A DNA stretch of 63,586 nucleotides from positions 1 through 63,586 of the forward strand of contig CAKOPZ010000006.1 in NCBI GenBank assembly GCA_934101145.1, read 5' to 3'. Each line of letters starts with the position of its first letter. The stretch's first letter is position 1. Of this stretch, positions 35,318 to 42,921 are shown one piece after another. The notes beneath the pieces were generated by a model. That model was not told the origin of the DNA and made no database searches. It was given only the letters and a program-made list of their open reading frames with translations. Both the position numbers and the translations under genes were made by a program. The DNA is from an uncultured Clostridia bacterium (lineage in GTDB: Bacteria > Bacillota > Clostridia > TANB77 > CAG-508).

Positions 35318-37621
35318 ATGGAACGTAATAATCGAAAAAAAATGTTATCTCAAAATAAAAATAATAGAAAAAATGCAAGAGTTGTAAATATTAATAAGTT
35401 TAAAAATAAAAATACGGAAAAAGTTGGAAGTGTATCTAAAAGATTAAAATACACAATGTTATTCTTTTTTCTATTATTGTTTTTGCTAATTCTTCGTTTG
35501 GGATGGCTTCAAATAGTAAAAGGTGCTAGTTTAAAAGAAGCTATGTATAATCAATTAACAACAAGTAGAGTTATAAGTCCAAAAAGAGGAACTATATATG
35601 ATAGTACAGGAAAGGCTCTAGCTAGAAGTGCGCAAGTTGATACAGTTAGTATTAATTCTACGAGAATAGTAGTAAAAAGTTCTGATGCAGAGGTTGCTAA
35701 GATAAAAACACAGGCATTAAAGGAAAAGGTAGCAAAAGCCTTTTCAGATATTTTTGAGCTTGATTATGAAGAAACTTTAAAGAAGGTATCTAGTGATAGT
35801 CAAAGTACTCAGACTATTGCCAAAAAACAGGAAAAGGATAAGATAGACAAGCTTAAGGCTTGGATGAAAGAAAATGATATTTATTCTGGAATTAATATAG
35901 ATGAAGACACAAAAAGATATTATCCATATAATAATTTAGCGTCAAATCTTATAGGATTTTGCGGGACAGATAATCAAGGATTAGAGGGACTAGAGGCAAA
36001 ATGGGATAGTGTTTTAACAGGTACTCCTGGTAAGATTGTTTCATCACAAGATGCAGTACAAGATTTGATACCTGATGAAAATCAGACATATATTGCAGCA
36101 CAAAATGGAAATGATATTACTCTTACAATTGATGCAAATATTCAAGCAATTGCTGAAAAATATTTAAAACAAGCATGTGAAGAGAATAAGTGCGAAGATG
36201 GTGGAAATGTAATAATAATGAATCCAAGTACAGGAGATATACTTGCTATGGCAACATATCCAGATTATAATTTAAATACACCATTTACACCAACTAATTT
36301 TTCTACTAAAGAATGGAATAAATTAAGTTTAACAGAACAGAGCAGTCAGCTCCAAAATATATGGAATAATAGAGCAATTACTTCTACATATGAACCTGGT
36401 TCTGTTTTTAAAATTGTAACAGCAGCTGCAGGTCTTGAGGAAAATGTAGTTACAACAGATAAAGCAGAGACTTTTGATTGTATAGGATATGAAAAGATTG
36501 CAGATACAAAAATATATTGTGCAAACACCACTGGTCATGGAAAGCAAAGTCTAAGAGATGCTCTTAAAAATTCCTGCAACCCAGCTTTTATGCAACTTGG
36601 AAAAAAATTAGGAGCTAGTACTCTTTATAGATATTATAATGCATTTGGATTCTTTAATACTACAAATTTTGCAAGTATAGGAGAACGTTCGGGATATTTT
36701 TGGGATTTGAAAGATGTTGGAGAAGTAGAACTTGCAACAATGTCTTTTGGACAGAGATTTAGAATAACTCCACTTCAAATGATTACAGCTGTTGTGGCTG
36801 TTGCAAATGATGGAGTTTTAATGCAACCAAGAATAGTAAAATCTATTACAAATACTGATACAGGAGCTGTTACAACAGTTGAGCCAACAAGTGTAAGACA
36901 AGTTATTTCAAAAGAAACATCCGAAAAAATGATTGATATGCTTGAGTCAGTTGTATCAGACGGTACAGGTAAGTATGCACAAGTTAAAGGATATTCTATT
37001 GCAGGAAAAACAGGTACATCAGAAATTGATACAGTAAAAAATAAAAATTATGTTGCTTCTTTTGCGGCAATTGCACCAACAGAAAGCCCAGAAGTTGTGG
37101 CATTAGTTACATTATATAAACCAAGAGGAGAAAACAGAAGTGGTTCAAAGGTTGCAGCACCAGTTGTTGCTCAGATATTAAAAGAAGTATTACCATATTT
37201 GGAAATTCCATCTGATACAACAGAAGATGGAAGCAATAGTGAAACTAAAGAATTACCAAGTGTGGTAAATAAAACAGTTGCGGAAGCAAAAAAACAGATA
37301 GAAAAATTAGGATTTAATTGTAAGGTTTCTGGAAATTCTGATGAGATTGTTACAGAACAAATGCCAAGGGCAGGTACTGCACTTATTTCTAATTCGACAG
37401 TAATGCTATATACAGAGGGAAAAGATACAAGAGTGTCACAAACTGTTCCAGATTTGAAAGGAATGACTATAACAGAAGCTAAATCGGCTTTGAAAAAGAA
37501 AAACTTAAATATAAAAATAAACGGAAATGGATATATAACGAGTCAAGAAATTGCAGCAGGTACTTCTGTTGAAGAGGGAACAGTTATTAGTGTTACATTA
37601 CAAAAGAAAATAAAAGAATAA
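35318..37621 (+). CDS. Class B penicillin-binding protein (SpoVD/PBP2B type) with two PASTA domains
   Basis: This membrane-anchored transpeptidase cross-links septal or spore peptidoglycan. From the ATG at 35318 (after AGAGAGG) it has 767 residues: a basic cytoplasmic tail, one helix (~43-65), a dimerisation domain starting RVISPKRGTIYD, and the transpeptidase domain. The catalytic motifs are SVFK (in YEPGSVFKIV), SCN and KTGTSE. Two PASTA domains (~635-765) follow. It is a paralogue of the PBP in the division cluster at 42922, sharing long blocks such as NIDEDTKRYYPYNNLAS. Its location beside ftsH and rsmA is unusual. Confidence 0.93.
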   Translation: MERNNRKKMLSQNKNNRKNARVVNINKFKNKNTEKVGSVSKRLKYTMLFFFLLLFLLILRLGWLQIVKGASLKEAMYNQLTTSRVISPKRGTIYDSTGKALARSAQVDTVSINSTRIVVKSSDAEVAKIKTQALKEKVAKAFSDIFELDYEETLKKVSSDSQSTQTIAKKQEKDKIDKLKAWMKENDIYSGINIDEDTKRYYPYNNLASNLIGFCGTDNQGLEGLEAKWDSVLTGTPGKIVSSQDAVQDLIPDENQTYIAAQNGNDITLTIDANIQAIAEKYLKQACEENKCEDGGNVIIMNPSTGDILAMATYPDYNLNTPFTPTNFSTKEWNKLSLTEQSSQLQNIWNNRAITSTYEPGSVFKIVTAAAGLEENVVTTDKAETFDCIGYEKIADTKIYCANTTGHGKQSLRDALKNSCNPAFMQLGKKLGASTLYRYYNAFGFFNTTNFASIGERSGYFWDLKDVGEVELATMSFGQRFRITPLQMITAVVAVANDGVLMQPRIVKSITNTDTGAVTTVEPTSVRQVISKETSEKMIDMLESVVSDGTGKYAQVKGYSIAGKTGTSEIDTVKNKNYVASFAAIAPTESPEVVALVTLYKPRGENRSGSKVAAPVVAQILKEVLPYLEIPSDTTEDGSNSETKELPSVVNKTVAEAKKQIEKLGFNCKVSGNSDEIVTEQMPRAGTALISNSTVMLYTEGKDTRVSQTVPDLKGMTITEAKSALKKKNLNIKINGNGYITSQEIAAGTSVEEGTVISVTLQKKIKE

Positions 37622-37625
37622 AAAG

Positions 37626-37667
37626 GAAACAGAATTAATTTTGCTTGTTCAAATTTAATTCTGTTTC
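37626..37667 (+). terminator. Terminator after the PBP gene
   Basis: GAAACAGAATTAA pairs with TTAATTCTGTTTC around a 16-nt loop. The T-tract is weak (CAATCTTT). Confidence 0.65.
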
Positions 37668-37693
37668 AATCTTTAATGATAGGAGAATGAAAT

Positions 37694-38548
37694 ATGTTAA
37701 GTGTGTTGGAAGAAACAAAATTTTTAATGAAAAAATATGGGATTTCTGCAAATAAAAGTTTAGGACAGAATTTTTTAATTGATGATGAAGCAGTGGAAAA
37801 TATTGTAGAGGCAGCAAATTTAAGTGATAATGACATGGTAATAGAAATAGGACCAGGTCTTGGAACTTTGACTGCTAAATTATTAGAAAAGGCAGGTAAA
37901 GTAATTTCAATTGAACTTGATGATAGGATGATAGAAATATTAAATGATAGATTTTCATTATATGATAATTTTATGCTATTACATGAAGATGTTTTGAAGG
38001 TAGATTTGAATAAATTGATTGATGAAAATATTGAAAATATGAAAAGTGTAAAAATTGTTGCAAATTTACCATATTATATTACAACACCAATTATTATGAA
38101 ATTGCTTGAAGATAATCTTAATATAGAGAGCATAACTGTTATGATACAAAAGGAAGTGGCAGATAGAATAACAGCGATTCCTGGAGAAAAAAATTCTGGA
38201 GCAATTACATATAGTGTATATTACTATGCTGATGCAAAAGAAGTGTGTTTTGTATCAAAAGATTGCTTTATTCCTGCACCTGAGGTGAATTCCGAAGTTA
38301 TTAATCTTCATATAAGAGGAGAAAGAGCAGTTAAGGTTAAAAGTGAGGAAATGTTTTTCAAAGTTATTAAGGCAAGTTTTATGCAAAGGAGAAAAACACT
38401 ACTTAATGGTCTTGTAAATTCTTCAATTGTTAAAGATAAAGAGACAGGAAAGAGCTTACTTAAAGATATAGGACTACCAGAAAATATTAGAGGAGAAAAT
38501 TTAAGTATAGAACAATTTGCAAAATTAGCTGATGAATTGGTAAAATAA
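37694..38548 (+). CDS. rsmA: 16S rRNA dimethyladenosine transferase (KsgA/RsmA)
   Basis: RsmA dimethylates two adjacent adenosines near the 3' end of 16S rRNA, a late checkpoint in 30S assembly. The 284-residue protein shows SLGQNFLIDD, the S-adenosylmethionine motif EIGPGLGTLT, the acidic IELDDRM and the catalytic NLPYYITTPI. The C-terminal RRKTLLNGL is also present. The ATG follows TAGGAGA. Spacing suggests its own or a read-through transcript between two hairpins. Confidence 0.97.
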   Translation: MLSVLEETKFLMKKYGISANKSLGQNFLIDDEAVENIVEAANLSDNDMVIEIGPGLGTLTAKLLEKAGKVISIELDDRMIEILNDRFSLYDNFMLLHEDVLKVDLNKLIDENIENMKSVKIVANLPYYITTPIIMKLLEDNLNIESITVMIQKEVADRITAIPGEKNSGAITYSVYYYADAKEVCFVSKDCFIPAPEVNSEVINLHIRGERAVKVKSEEMFFKVIKASFMQRRKTLLNGLVNSSIVKDKETGKSLLKDIGLPENIRGENLSIEQFAKLADELVK

Positions 38549-38550
38549 GC

Positions 38551-38579
38551 TTTAAATAAGCTCAAAAATGTGATATAAT
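38551..38579 (+). promoter_or_regulatory. Extended -10 promoter of the sortase gene
   Basis: TGATATAAT gives an extended -10 (TATAAT 38574-38579), with a weak TTTAAA (38551-38556) 17 bp upstream. Confidence 0.55.
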
Positions 38580-38609
38580 AAATGCAGAATGTGTAGAAAG
38601 GAGAAAATG

Positions 38610-39320
38610 ATGAATCAAATTTTAGTGACTGAAAAATTATATATTACACCAGAACTAAAAAAGAAAAAGAGAATGTTTAAAATTGAATTCTTTATATCTG
38701 TTTTTTTGGTATGTCTACTTTCTTCTTATTACATTTATGCTGAGTATAACAGAAATGAAAGTGAACAAGTATCTCAACAAATCTTATCAGAGATGAATTC
38801 CGATAATACTATAAAAAAGGCAGCTTCTGATGATATTATGGTAATTATGGTTAATGATGAAAAACAAGATGAATCAGAGGTAAATGAAAATGAAATATCA
38901 AGTAGTTATACTGCATTAGATGGAACAAATTATTCAATAGATGCTAGAATTAGAATTCCAAGTATAGGAATAGAGTATCCTGTTCTTTCTGAAACCTCTG
39001 ATGAACTTTTGAAGATTTCTGTAAATAAATATTGGGCACCAAATGGTGCAAATGAAGTTGGAAATTATTGTATTGTTGGACATAATTATAGAAATGGAAA
39101 AATGTTTGGTCGTTTACATGAACTTGCAAATGGGGATAGGGTTGAACTTGAAGATTTGACAGGAAGGAAAGTAACATATCAAGTTTATAACAAATATGTT
39201 GTTAAACCAACTGATACAAGATGCACAAGTCAAAAAACAAATGGAAAAAAGGAATTAACACTTATTACTTGTACAAATTATGGTAAGGAAAGATTAATAG
39301 TAAAATGTAGACAAATTTAA
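38610..39320 (+). CDS. Sortase (probably class D)
   Basis: This membrane-bound cysteine transpeptidase joins proteins bearing an LPxTG-like signal to the cell wall or to each other. From the ATG at 38610 (six bases after AAAGGAG) it has 236 residues: a basic N-terminus, one helix (~27-45), a linker, then the sortase barrel. The catalytic His is in YCIVGHNYR, the Cys in LTLITCTN and the Arg in KERLIVK. Layout and the TLxTC motif suggest class D. No LPxTG substrate gene lies nearby, so the substrate must be elsewhere. Confidence 0.88.
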   Translation: MNQILVTEKLYITPELKKKKRMFKIEFFISVFLVCLLSSYYIYAEYNRNESEQVSQQILSEMNSDNTIKKAASDDIMVIMVNDEKQDESEVNENEISSSYTALDGTNYSIDARIRIPSIGIEYPVLSETSDELLKISVNKYWAPNGANEVGNYCIVGHNYRNGKMFGRLHELANGDRVELEDLTGRKVTYQVYNKYVVKPTDTRCTSQKTNGKKELTLITCTNYGKERLIVKCRQI

Positions 39321-39330
39321 TATTACATAT

Positions 39331-39366
39331 AAATACCACTATTGAAATTAGTCAATAGTGGTATTT
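39331..39366. terminator. Bidirectional terminator
   Basis: AAATACCACTATTGA pairs perfectly with TCAATAGTGGTATTT around a 6-nt loop, between converging genes. Confidence 0.85.
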
Positions 39367-40028
39367 GTTCGTCCGGTGCCTACGACATTTTCTTGAAGCG
39401 AACGCCATGTATTACATCCTATTATTCCATCTGCAGAAAGACTTCTTGATCTTTGATATTGTAGTACAGCGTTTCTTGTTTGACTACCAAATATTCCATC
39501 AAGACCTCCTGTTCGAAAACCAAGTGTGTTTAAATCATCTTGAGCAATTAAAACATAATTACTTATACTGCCTCTCTTTAATAATGGAAAACCTCCGGAT
39601 GAACAAGCAGGAGTTCCAAATCTTTTATCAAAGTGCACCCATGTTGGACTAATTGAAGCAGGTTCTACATATGACCAGATGCCAGAATTTTTAGCATTAT
39701 TTCTGAGCGCATTTCTTTGAGTATTGGATAAGAGCTGGCCTACATCAAAGGCTGTTCCTGCATAATGTTGTGATTGACTAGAATGACCACCTTCATATGG
39801 TCTTTTAAAAGCAAAGCCAACATTTATAGGTTTTCCCCATACATATCTTTGACTGTTCCAACTTTGCATTGTTCTTTTTGTTGTCCATAAGGTATTGCTA
39901 TTACTTGAGCCTCTAAATTCACGTACTTTTAATGTACCATTACTGTTATATGGCATAGGATCGGACAAATTTCTATAATATGTTTCAATTCTATTGCTAT
40001 CATTATTGAAAACTAATATTTTTGCCAA
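39348..40028 (-). CDS. M15-type peptidase with C-terminal peptidoglycan-binding domain
   Basis: The 226-residue protein is a putative peptidoglycan hydrolase. The N-terminal part carries the zinc-site pattern of M15 D,D-peptidases (SQHYAGTAFDVGQ, an HxxGxAxD motif, and WVHFD). The C-terminal ~60 residues form a PG_binding_1 domain (IAQDDLNTLGF, GIFGSQTRNAV, DGIIGCNTW). No signal peptide is visible, so it may be a released lysin or depend on a non-classical route; an endolysin or spore-coat-associated role is possible. The start is TTG at 40028, after AAGGAGG. It stands alone. Confidence 0.8.
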   Translation of the reverse strand: MAKILVFNNDSNRIETYYRNLSDPMPYNSNGTLKVREFRGSSNSNTLWTTKRTMQSWNSQRYVWGKPINVGFAFKRPYEGGHSSQSQHYAGTAFDVGQLLSNTQRNALRNNAKNSGIWSYVEPASISPTWVHFDKRFGTPACSSGGFPLLKRGSISNYVLIAQDDLNTLGFRTGGLDGIFGSQTRNAVLQYQRSRSLSADGIIGCNTWRSLQENVVGTGRTNTTID

Positions 40029-40029
40029 A

Positions 40030-40200
40030 GGGTATCCTCCTTTTTATTTATAAACTATTTTTTCTATACTAGGAAATTTCTCATTTCCTAGTATAGAAAA
40101 TGCTACAATTGCTATTGCCTTTGAGATTTTCTCCTTTTAGTCGAAAATTCAAATCGGCTTTGAACAAAGGGCGACTTACATCGCTTTATTCTAACATCTT
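40030..40200 (-). promoter_or_regulatory. Structured leader of the peptidoglycan hydrolase gene
   Basis: Reading the minus strand, the ~170 nt before the gene hold small stems (CTTTG/CAAAG and CGACT/AGTCG near 40140-40180) and then a perfect 17-bp hairpin (40056-40096, TTTTCTATACTAGGAAA and its complement, 7-nt loop), ending ~15 nt before the ribosome site. It has no T-tract. It could be a regulatory leader; I could not match it to a known riboswitch. Confidence 0.4.
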
Positions 40201-40385
40201 ATGAGAAGAATAGAAAAAAGTTGAATAAAAATAAAAAAAATTTAAAAAATATGAGACGAATATTTGTTTTTTAAAAATAAAGGAAAACAGCCTGGCTGTT
40301 TAATTATGGAAATTAAATTAAATACAAATGTGGCTGAAAGCCTTGCGGCAGAGATACTTTTACATAAAAAAGTTTACAAAAAGGC

Positions 40386-40414
40386 TTGCAATTTATCTTT
40401 TCTTGTATTACAAT
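40386..40414 (+). promoter_or_regulatory. Promoter of the mraZ division cluster
   Basis: TTGCAA (40386-40391), a 17-bp spacer and TACAAT (40409-40414) immediately precede the MraZ operator. The 40230-40385 stretch before it holds only a short AACAGCC/GGCTGTT hairpin (about 40284-40300). Confidence 0.65.
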
Positions 40415-40423
40415 CTAAGTGAA

Positions 40424-40449
40424 GTGGAGCAAAGTGGAGTAAAGTGGTT
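40424..40449 (+). promoter_or_regulatory. MraZ operator (GTGGAG repeats at 10-bp spacing)
   Basis: GTGGAG at 40424-40429 and 40434-40439, and a variant GTGGTT at 40444-40449, are spaced exactly 10 bp apart, just after the -10 box and before mraZ. Known MraZ proteins bind such GTGG[AT]G repeats in their own promoter and repress the dcw cluster, so autoregulation is expected. Confidence 0.85.
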
Positions 40450-40474
40450 CAAAAATGAAGTGAGGTGAAACAAA

Positions 40475-40906
40475 GTGCTTATCGGAGAATATGAACACTC
40501 TTTGGATGCAAAAGGCAGATTAATAATGCCAGCTAAACTTAGAGAGGACATTGGTGAAAAATTTATTATTACCAAAGGTCTTGATGGGTGCTTATTTGGA
40601 TTTTCACAAAGTGAATGGACCAATTTTGAAGAAAAATTAAAAACACTTCCACTTACAAACAAAAATGCAAGAGATTTTGTAAGATTTTTCTTGTCAGGTG
40701 CAATTGAATGTGAAATTGATAAACAAGGTAGATTTTTAATTGCTAGTAACTTAAGAGAATATGCAACAATGGAAAAAGAAGTTGTTATTATTGGGGTTGG
40801 CACTAGAATTGAAATTTGGAATAGGGATAAATGGAAAACCTACAATAGTGATGAGAACATTTCGGCTGATGCTATTGCCGAAAACATGACGATGTTAGGT
40901 ATATAA
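40475..40906 (+). CDS. mraZ: Transcriptional regulator MraZ
   Basis: MraZ is the conserved first gene of the division and cell wall cluster, a ring-forming DNA-binding repressor that controls its own operon. The 143-residue protein has two SpoVT/AbrB-like repeats, each with the DxxxR signature: SLDAKGRLIMPAKLRE and EIDKQGRFLIASNLRE. The start is GTG at 40475, preceded by GAGGTGA. Its operator lies directly upstream. The next gene, rsmH, follows only after an unusual 421-bp gap. Confidence 0.97.
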   Translation: MLIGEYEHSLDAKGRLIMPAKLREDIGEKFIITKGLDGCLFGFSQSEWTNFEEKLKTLPLTNKNARDFVRFFLSGAIECEIDKQGRFLIASNLREYATMEKEVVIIGVGTRIEIWNRDKWKTYNSDENISADAIAENMTMLGI

Positions 40907-40929
40907 CTTGTTTGACAAGTTTATATAAA

Positions 40930-41250
40930 ACAAAAGAAAATTAAACAAAGTAGCAAAAGATAATTGATTAATTCACAAAAGAAAAATTATTTAAGATTTA
41001 TTACAAAAGATTACATAATTCACAAAAGAATTTTATTATACGAAAGAAATTTAAATATACAAAAGATAAATTTAAAATGTACATATGAAAAATTTGATTT
41101 TATACAAAAGATGTTTAATAAAATCTAAAGAAAACATATAAAAAGACTAAAACAAAAGATATTTTAAATTTTCCAAAGATAAAATGTTGATTGTTTATAC
41201 TATAGAGAAATGGGTTAATCTTAATATACAAAAGATGGCTAAACAAAAGA
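40930..41250 (+). repeat. Dispersed array of ACAAAAGA motifs between mraZ and rsmH
   Basis: Exact ACAAAAGA octamers occur at 40930, 40975, 41003, 41022, 41059, 41104, 41152, 41228 and 41243. Variants are at 40953 (GCAAAAGA), 41040 (ACGAAAGA), 41125 and 41173, and one more exact copy lies before ftsL (about 42273). Spacing is irregular, 15-50 bp. They are on one strand only, in A-rich sequence with no gene. A role in RNA or DNA binding is possible, as is low-complexity drift. Confidence 0.6.
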
Positions 41251-41255
41251 AAAAT

Positions 41256-41295
41256 AGCACACAGTTGGTATTTTTACATACCAACTGCTTGTGCT
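41256..41295 (+). other. Hairpin before rsmH
   Basis: AGCACA and AGTTGGTA pair with TACCAACT and TTGTGCT, separated by a small internal loop, around an 8-nt apical loop. It lies ~17 nt before the rsmH ribosome site and has no T-tract. It is probably an mRNA processing or translational element. Confidence 0.5.
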
Positions 41296-41327
41296 ACAAT
41301 AAAGATTTTACTAGGAGTTTGAATAAG

Positions 41328-42266
41328 GTGGAGTTTAAACATAGACCTGTTTTATTAAATGAATGTATTGAGGAATTAAATATAAAACCGAATGGAATCT
41401 ATGTAGATGGAACATTAGGAGGAGCAGGCCACAGTGAGGAAATTTTAAAAAGATTATCAACTGATGGTCTTTTAATCGGAATTGACAGAGATGAAGATGC
41501 ACTTAATGCTGCTAAGCAGAAACTTATAAATTATTCAAATGTAAAATATGTTCATGGTAATCATGATGATATAGGAGAAATACTAGAAAATCTTGATATT
41601 AAAGAAGTGAATGGGATACTACTTGATTTGGGAGTATCATCATATCAGCTAGATGAAAGACAAAGAGGTTTTAGCTACATGGGAGATGCAAAGCTTGATA
41701 TGAGAATGGATCAAACACAAGAGTTGACAGCACAAATAGTTATTAATGAATATTCAGAAGAAAAGTTAGCAGAATTGATTTTTGAATATGGAGAAGAAAA
41801 ATTTGCAAAAAATATTGCAAAAAACATATGCAAAGAAAGAAAAATTAGGCCTATAGAAACAACTCAGGAATTGGTTGAAATTATAAAAAAGTCTATTCCA
41901 CAGTCTAAACAAAAAGATGGGCATCCAGCAAAAAGAACTTTTCAAGCAATAAGAATAGAGGTTAATAATGAAATTGAACCATTAAAAAATACTGTAAAGA
42001 ATTCAATCAAGGCTTTAGCACAAAATGGAAGACTTGCGGTTATAACATTTCATTCTTTAGAAGATAGAGCTGTTAAAGAGGCTATGGTTGAAATGGAAGG
42101 AAAATGCACTTGTCCAAAAGATTTGCCATATTGTGTATGCAATTATGTATCTTGGGGCAAGGTATTAACTAAAAAGCCAATTTTACCAAGTGATGAGGAA
42201 CAAGAAGAAAACTCAAGAAGCCGAAGTGCAAAATTAAGAGTTTTTGAAAGAATAGATAAAAAATAA
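41328..42266 (+). CDS. rsmH: 16S rRNA m4C1402 methyltransferase RsmH (MraW)
   Basis: RsmH methylates N4 of C1402 in the ribosomal P site. The 312-residue product from the GTG at 41328 matches the usual family length and starts VEFKHRPVLLNECIEEL, as in relatives, with TAGGAG ten bases upstream. A longer in-frame reading from 41184 would run through the hairpin and repeats and is rejected. Visible motifs are YVDGTLGGAGHS (cofactor binding), LLDLGVSSYQLD and RTFQAIRIEVN. It is followed after 40 bp by the ftsL-like gene. Confidence 0.96.
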   Translation: MEFKHRPVLLNECIEELNIKPNGIYVDGTLGGAGHSEEILKRLSTDGLLIGIDRDEDALNAAKQKLINYSNVKYVHGNHDDIGEILENLDIKEVNGILLDLGVSSYQLDERQRGFSYMGDAKLDMRMDQTQELTAQIVINEYSEEKLAELIFEYGEEKFAKNIAKNICKERKIRPIETTQELVEIIKKSIPQSKQKDGHPAKRTFQAIRIEVNNEIEPLKNTVKNSIKALAQNGRLAVITFHSLEDRAVKEAMVEMEGKCTCPKDLPYCVCNYVSWGKVLTKKPILPSDEEQEENSRSRSAKLRVFERIDKK

Positions 42267-42306
42267 TTTACTAACAAAAGAAATTTAGAAAAGAGGTGAG
42301 TAACTT

Positions 42307-42825
42307 ATGCCAAACTATAGGTTTAGTGGTTATCAGTATGAGACAAGCCCTAGAAAATTAGAGCCAGAGTACGAACCACAGGTAAACCCATATGCAAAAA
42401 AGAAATCTAGTGCATTAAAAAAGAAGAGTACTACTAATAATAAAGGTCAAAAAAGAAAGCTTAAAAGCCATATAAAAGCTGTAATGTACATAGTAATGAT
42501 TTTTGGGGTACTTTTTATGATAAGCTATAGAAATTCTTTAATAAATGAGAAATTTTCTAAAAATGAAAAATTAAAATCTACCTTGGCAGTTACTCAAAAA
42601 GAAAATGAACAGTTACAAGTAAATATAGAAAATAACTTGAATTTGAATAATATTGAAAAAATAGCAAGGGAAAAATTGGGTATGCAAAAACTTGATAATA
42701 GCCAAAAAGTTTATGTAAGCCTACCTAAAAAAGATTATGTGGAATCAGCAGTTGAGGAAATAAAGGTTGATGAAGAAGATGAAGGATGGTTCCAAAAAAT
42801 AATTAATTGTATTATTAATAAATAA
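42307..42825 (+). CDS. ftsL: FtsL-like septum formation protein
   Basis: FtsL is a small bitopic division protein that joins FtsB/DivIC and FtsQ/DivIB in activating septal peptidoglycan synthesis. The 172-residue product has a long basic cytoplasmic part, one membrane helix (~57-77) and an extracytoplasmic coiled coil. The coil ends in LNNIEKIAREKLGMQK, a pattern typical of FtsL/FtsB. The ATG follows AGAGGTGAG. It is placed between rsmH and the PBP as in other Firmicutes. Assignment rests on topology and position more than on sequence. Confidence 0.8.
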   Translation: MPNYRFSGYQYETSPRKLEPEYEPQVNPYAKKKSSALKKKSTTNNKGQKRKLKSHIKAVMYIVMIFGVLFMISYRNSLINEKFSKNEKLKSTLAVTQKENEQLQVNIENNLNLNNIEKIAREKLGMQKLDNSQKVYVSLPKKDYVESAVEEIKVDEEDEGWFQKIINCIINK

Positions 42826-42865
42826 AAAAGATTAAAATATGTATATAAGTATTTTAATCTTTTTT
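42824..42865 (+). terminator. Hairpin with T-tract after ftsL
   Basis: AAAAAAGATTAAAATA pairs perfectly with TATTTTAATCTTTTTT around a 10-nt loop. It lies inside the division cluster, so it may be a partial terminator separating mraZ-rsmH-ftsL from spoVD. Confidence 0.75.
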
Positions 42866-42921
42866 CATTTTTCCTCCCAAAATGGAATACATTTATAAAA
42901 AAGCATTGAATGGAGGCTAGA

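Noticed and set aside
39348..40028. Phage endolysin within a prophage
   Set aside because: The domain pair fits an endolysin, but neighbours are chromosomal housekeeping genes with no holin or phage structural genes.
41184..41327. In-frame N-terminal extension of RsmH by 48 residues
   Set aside because: It runs through the ACAAAAGA array and a hairpin, and has no ribosome site. The GTG at 41328 with TAGGAG gives the standard 312-residue length.
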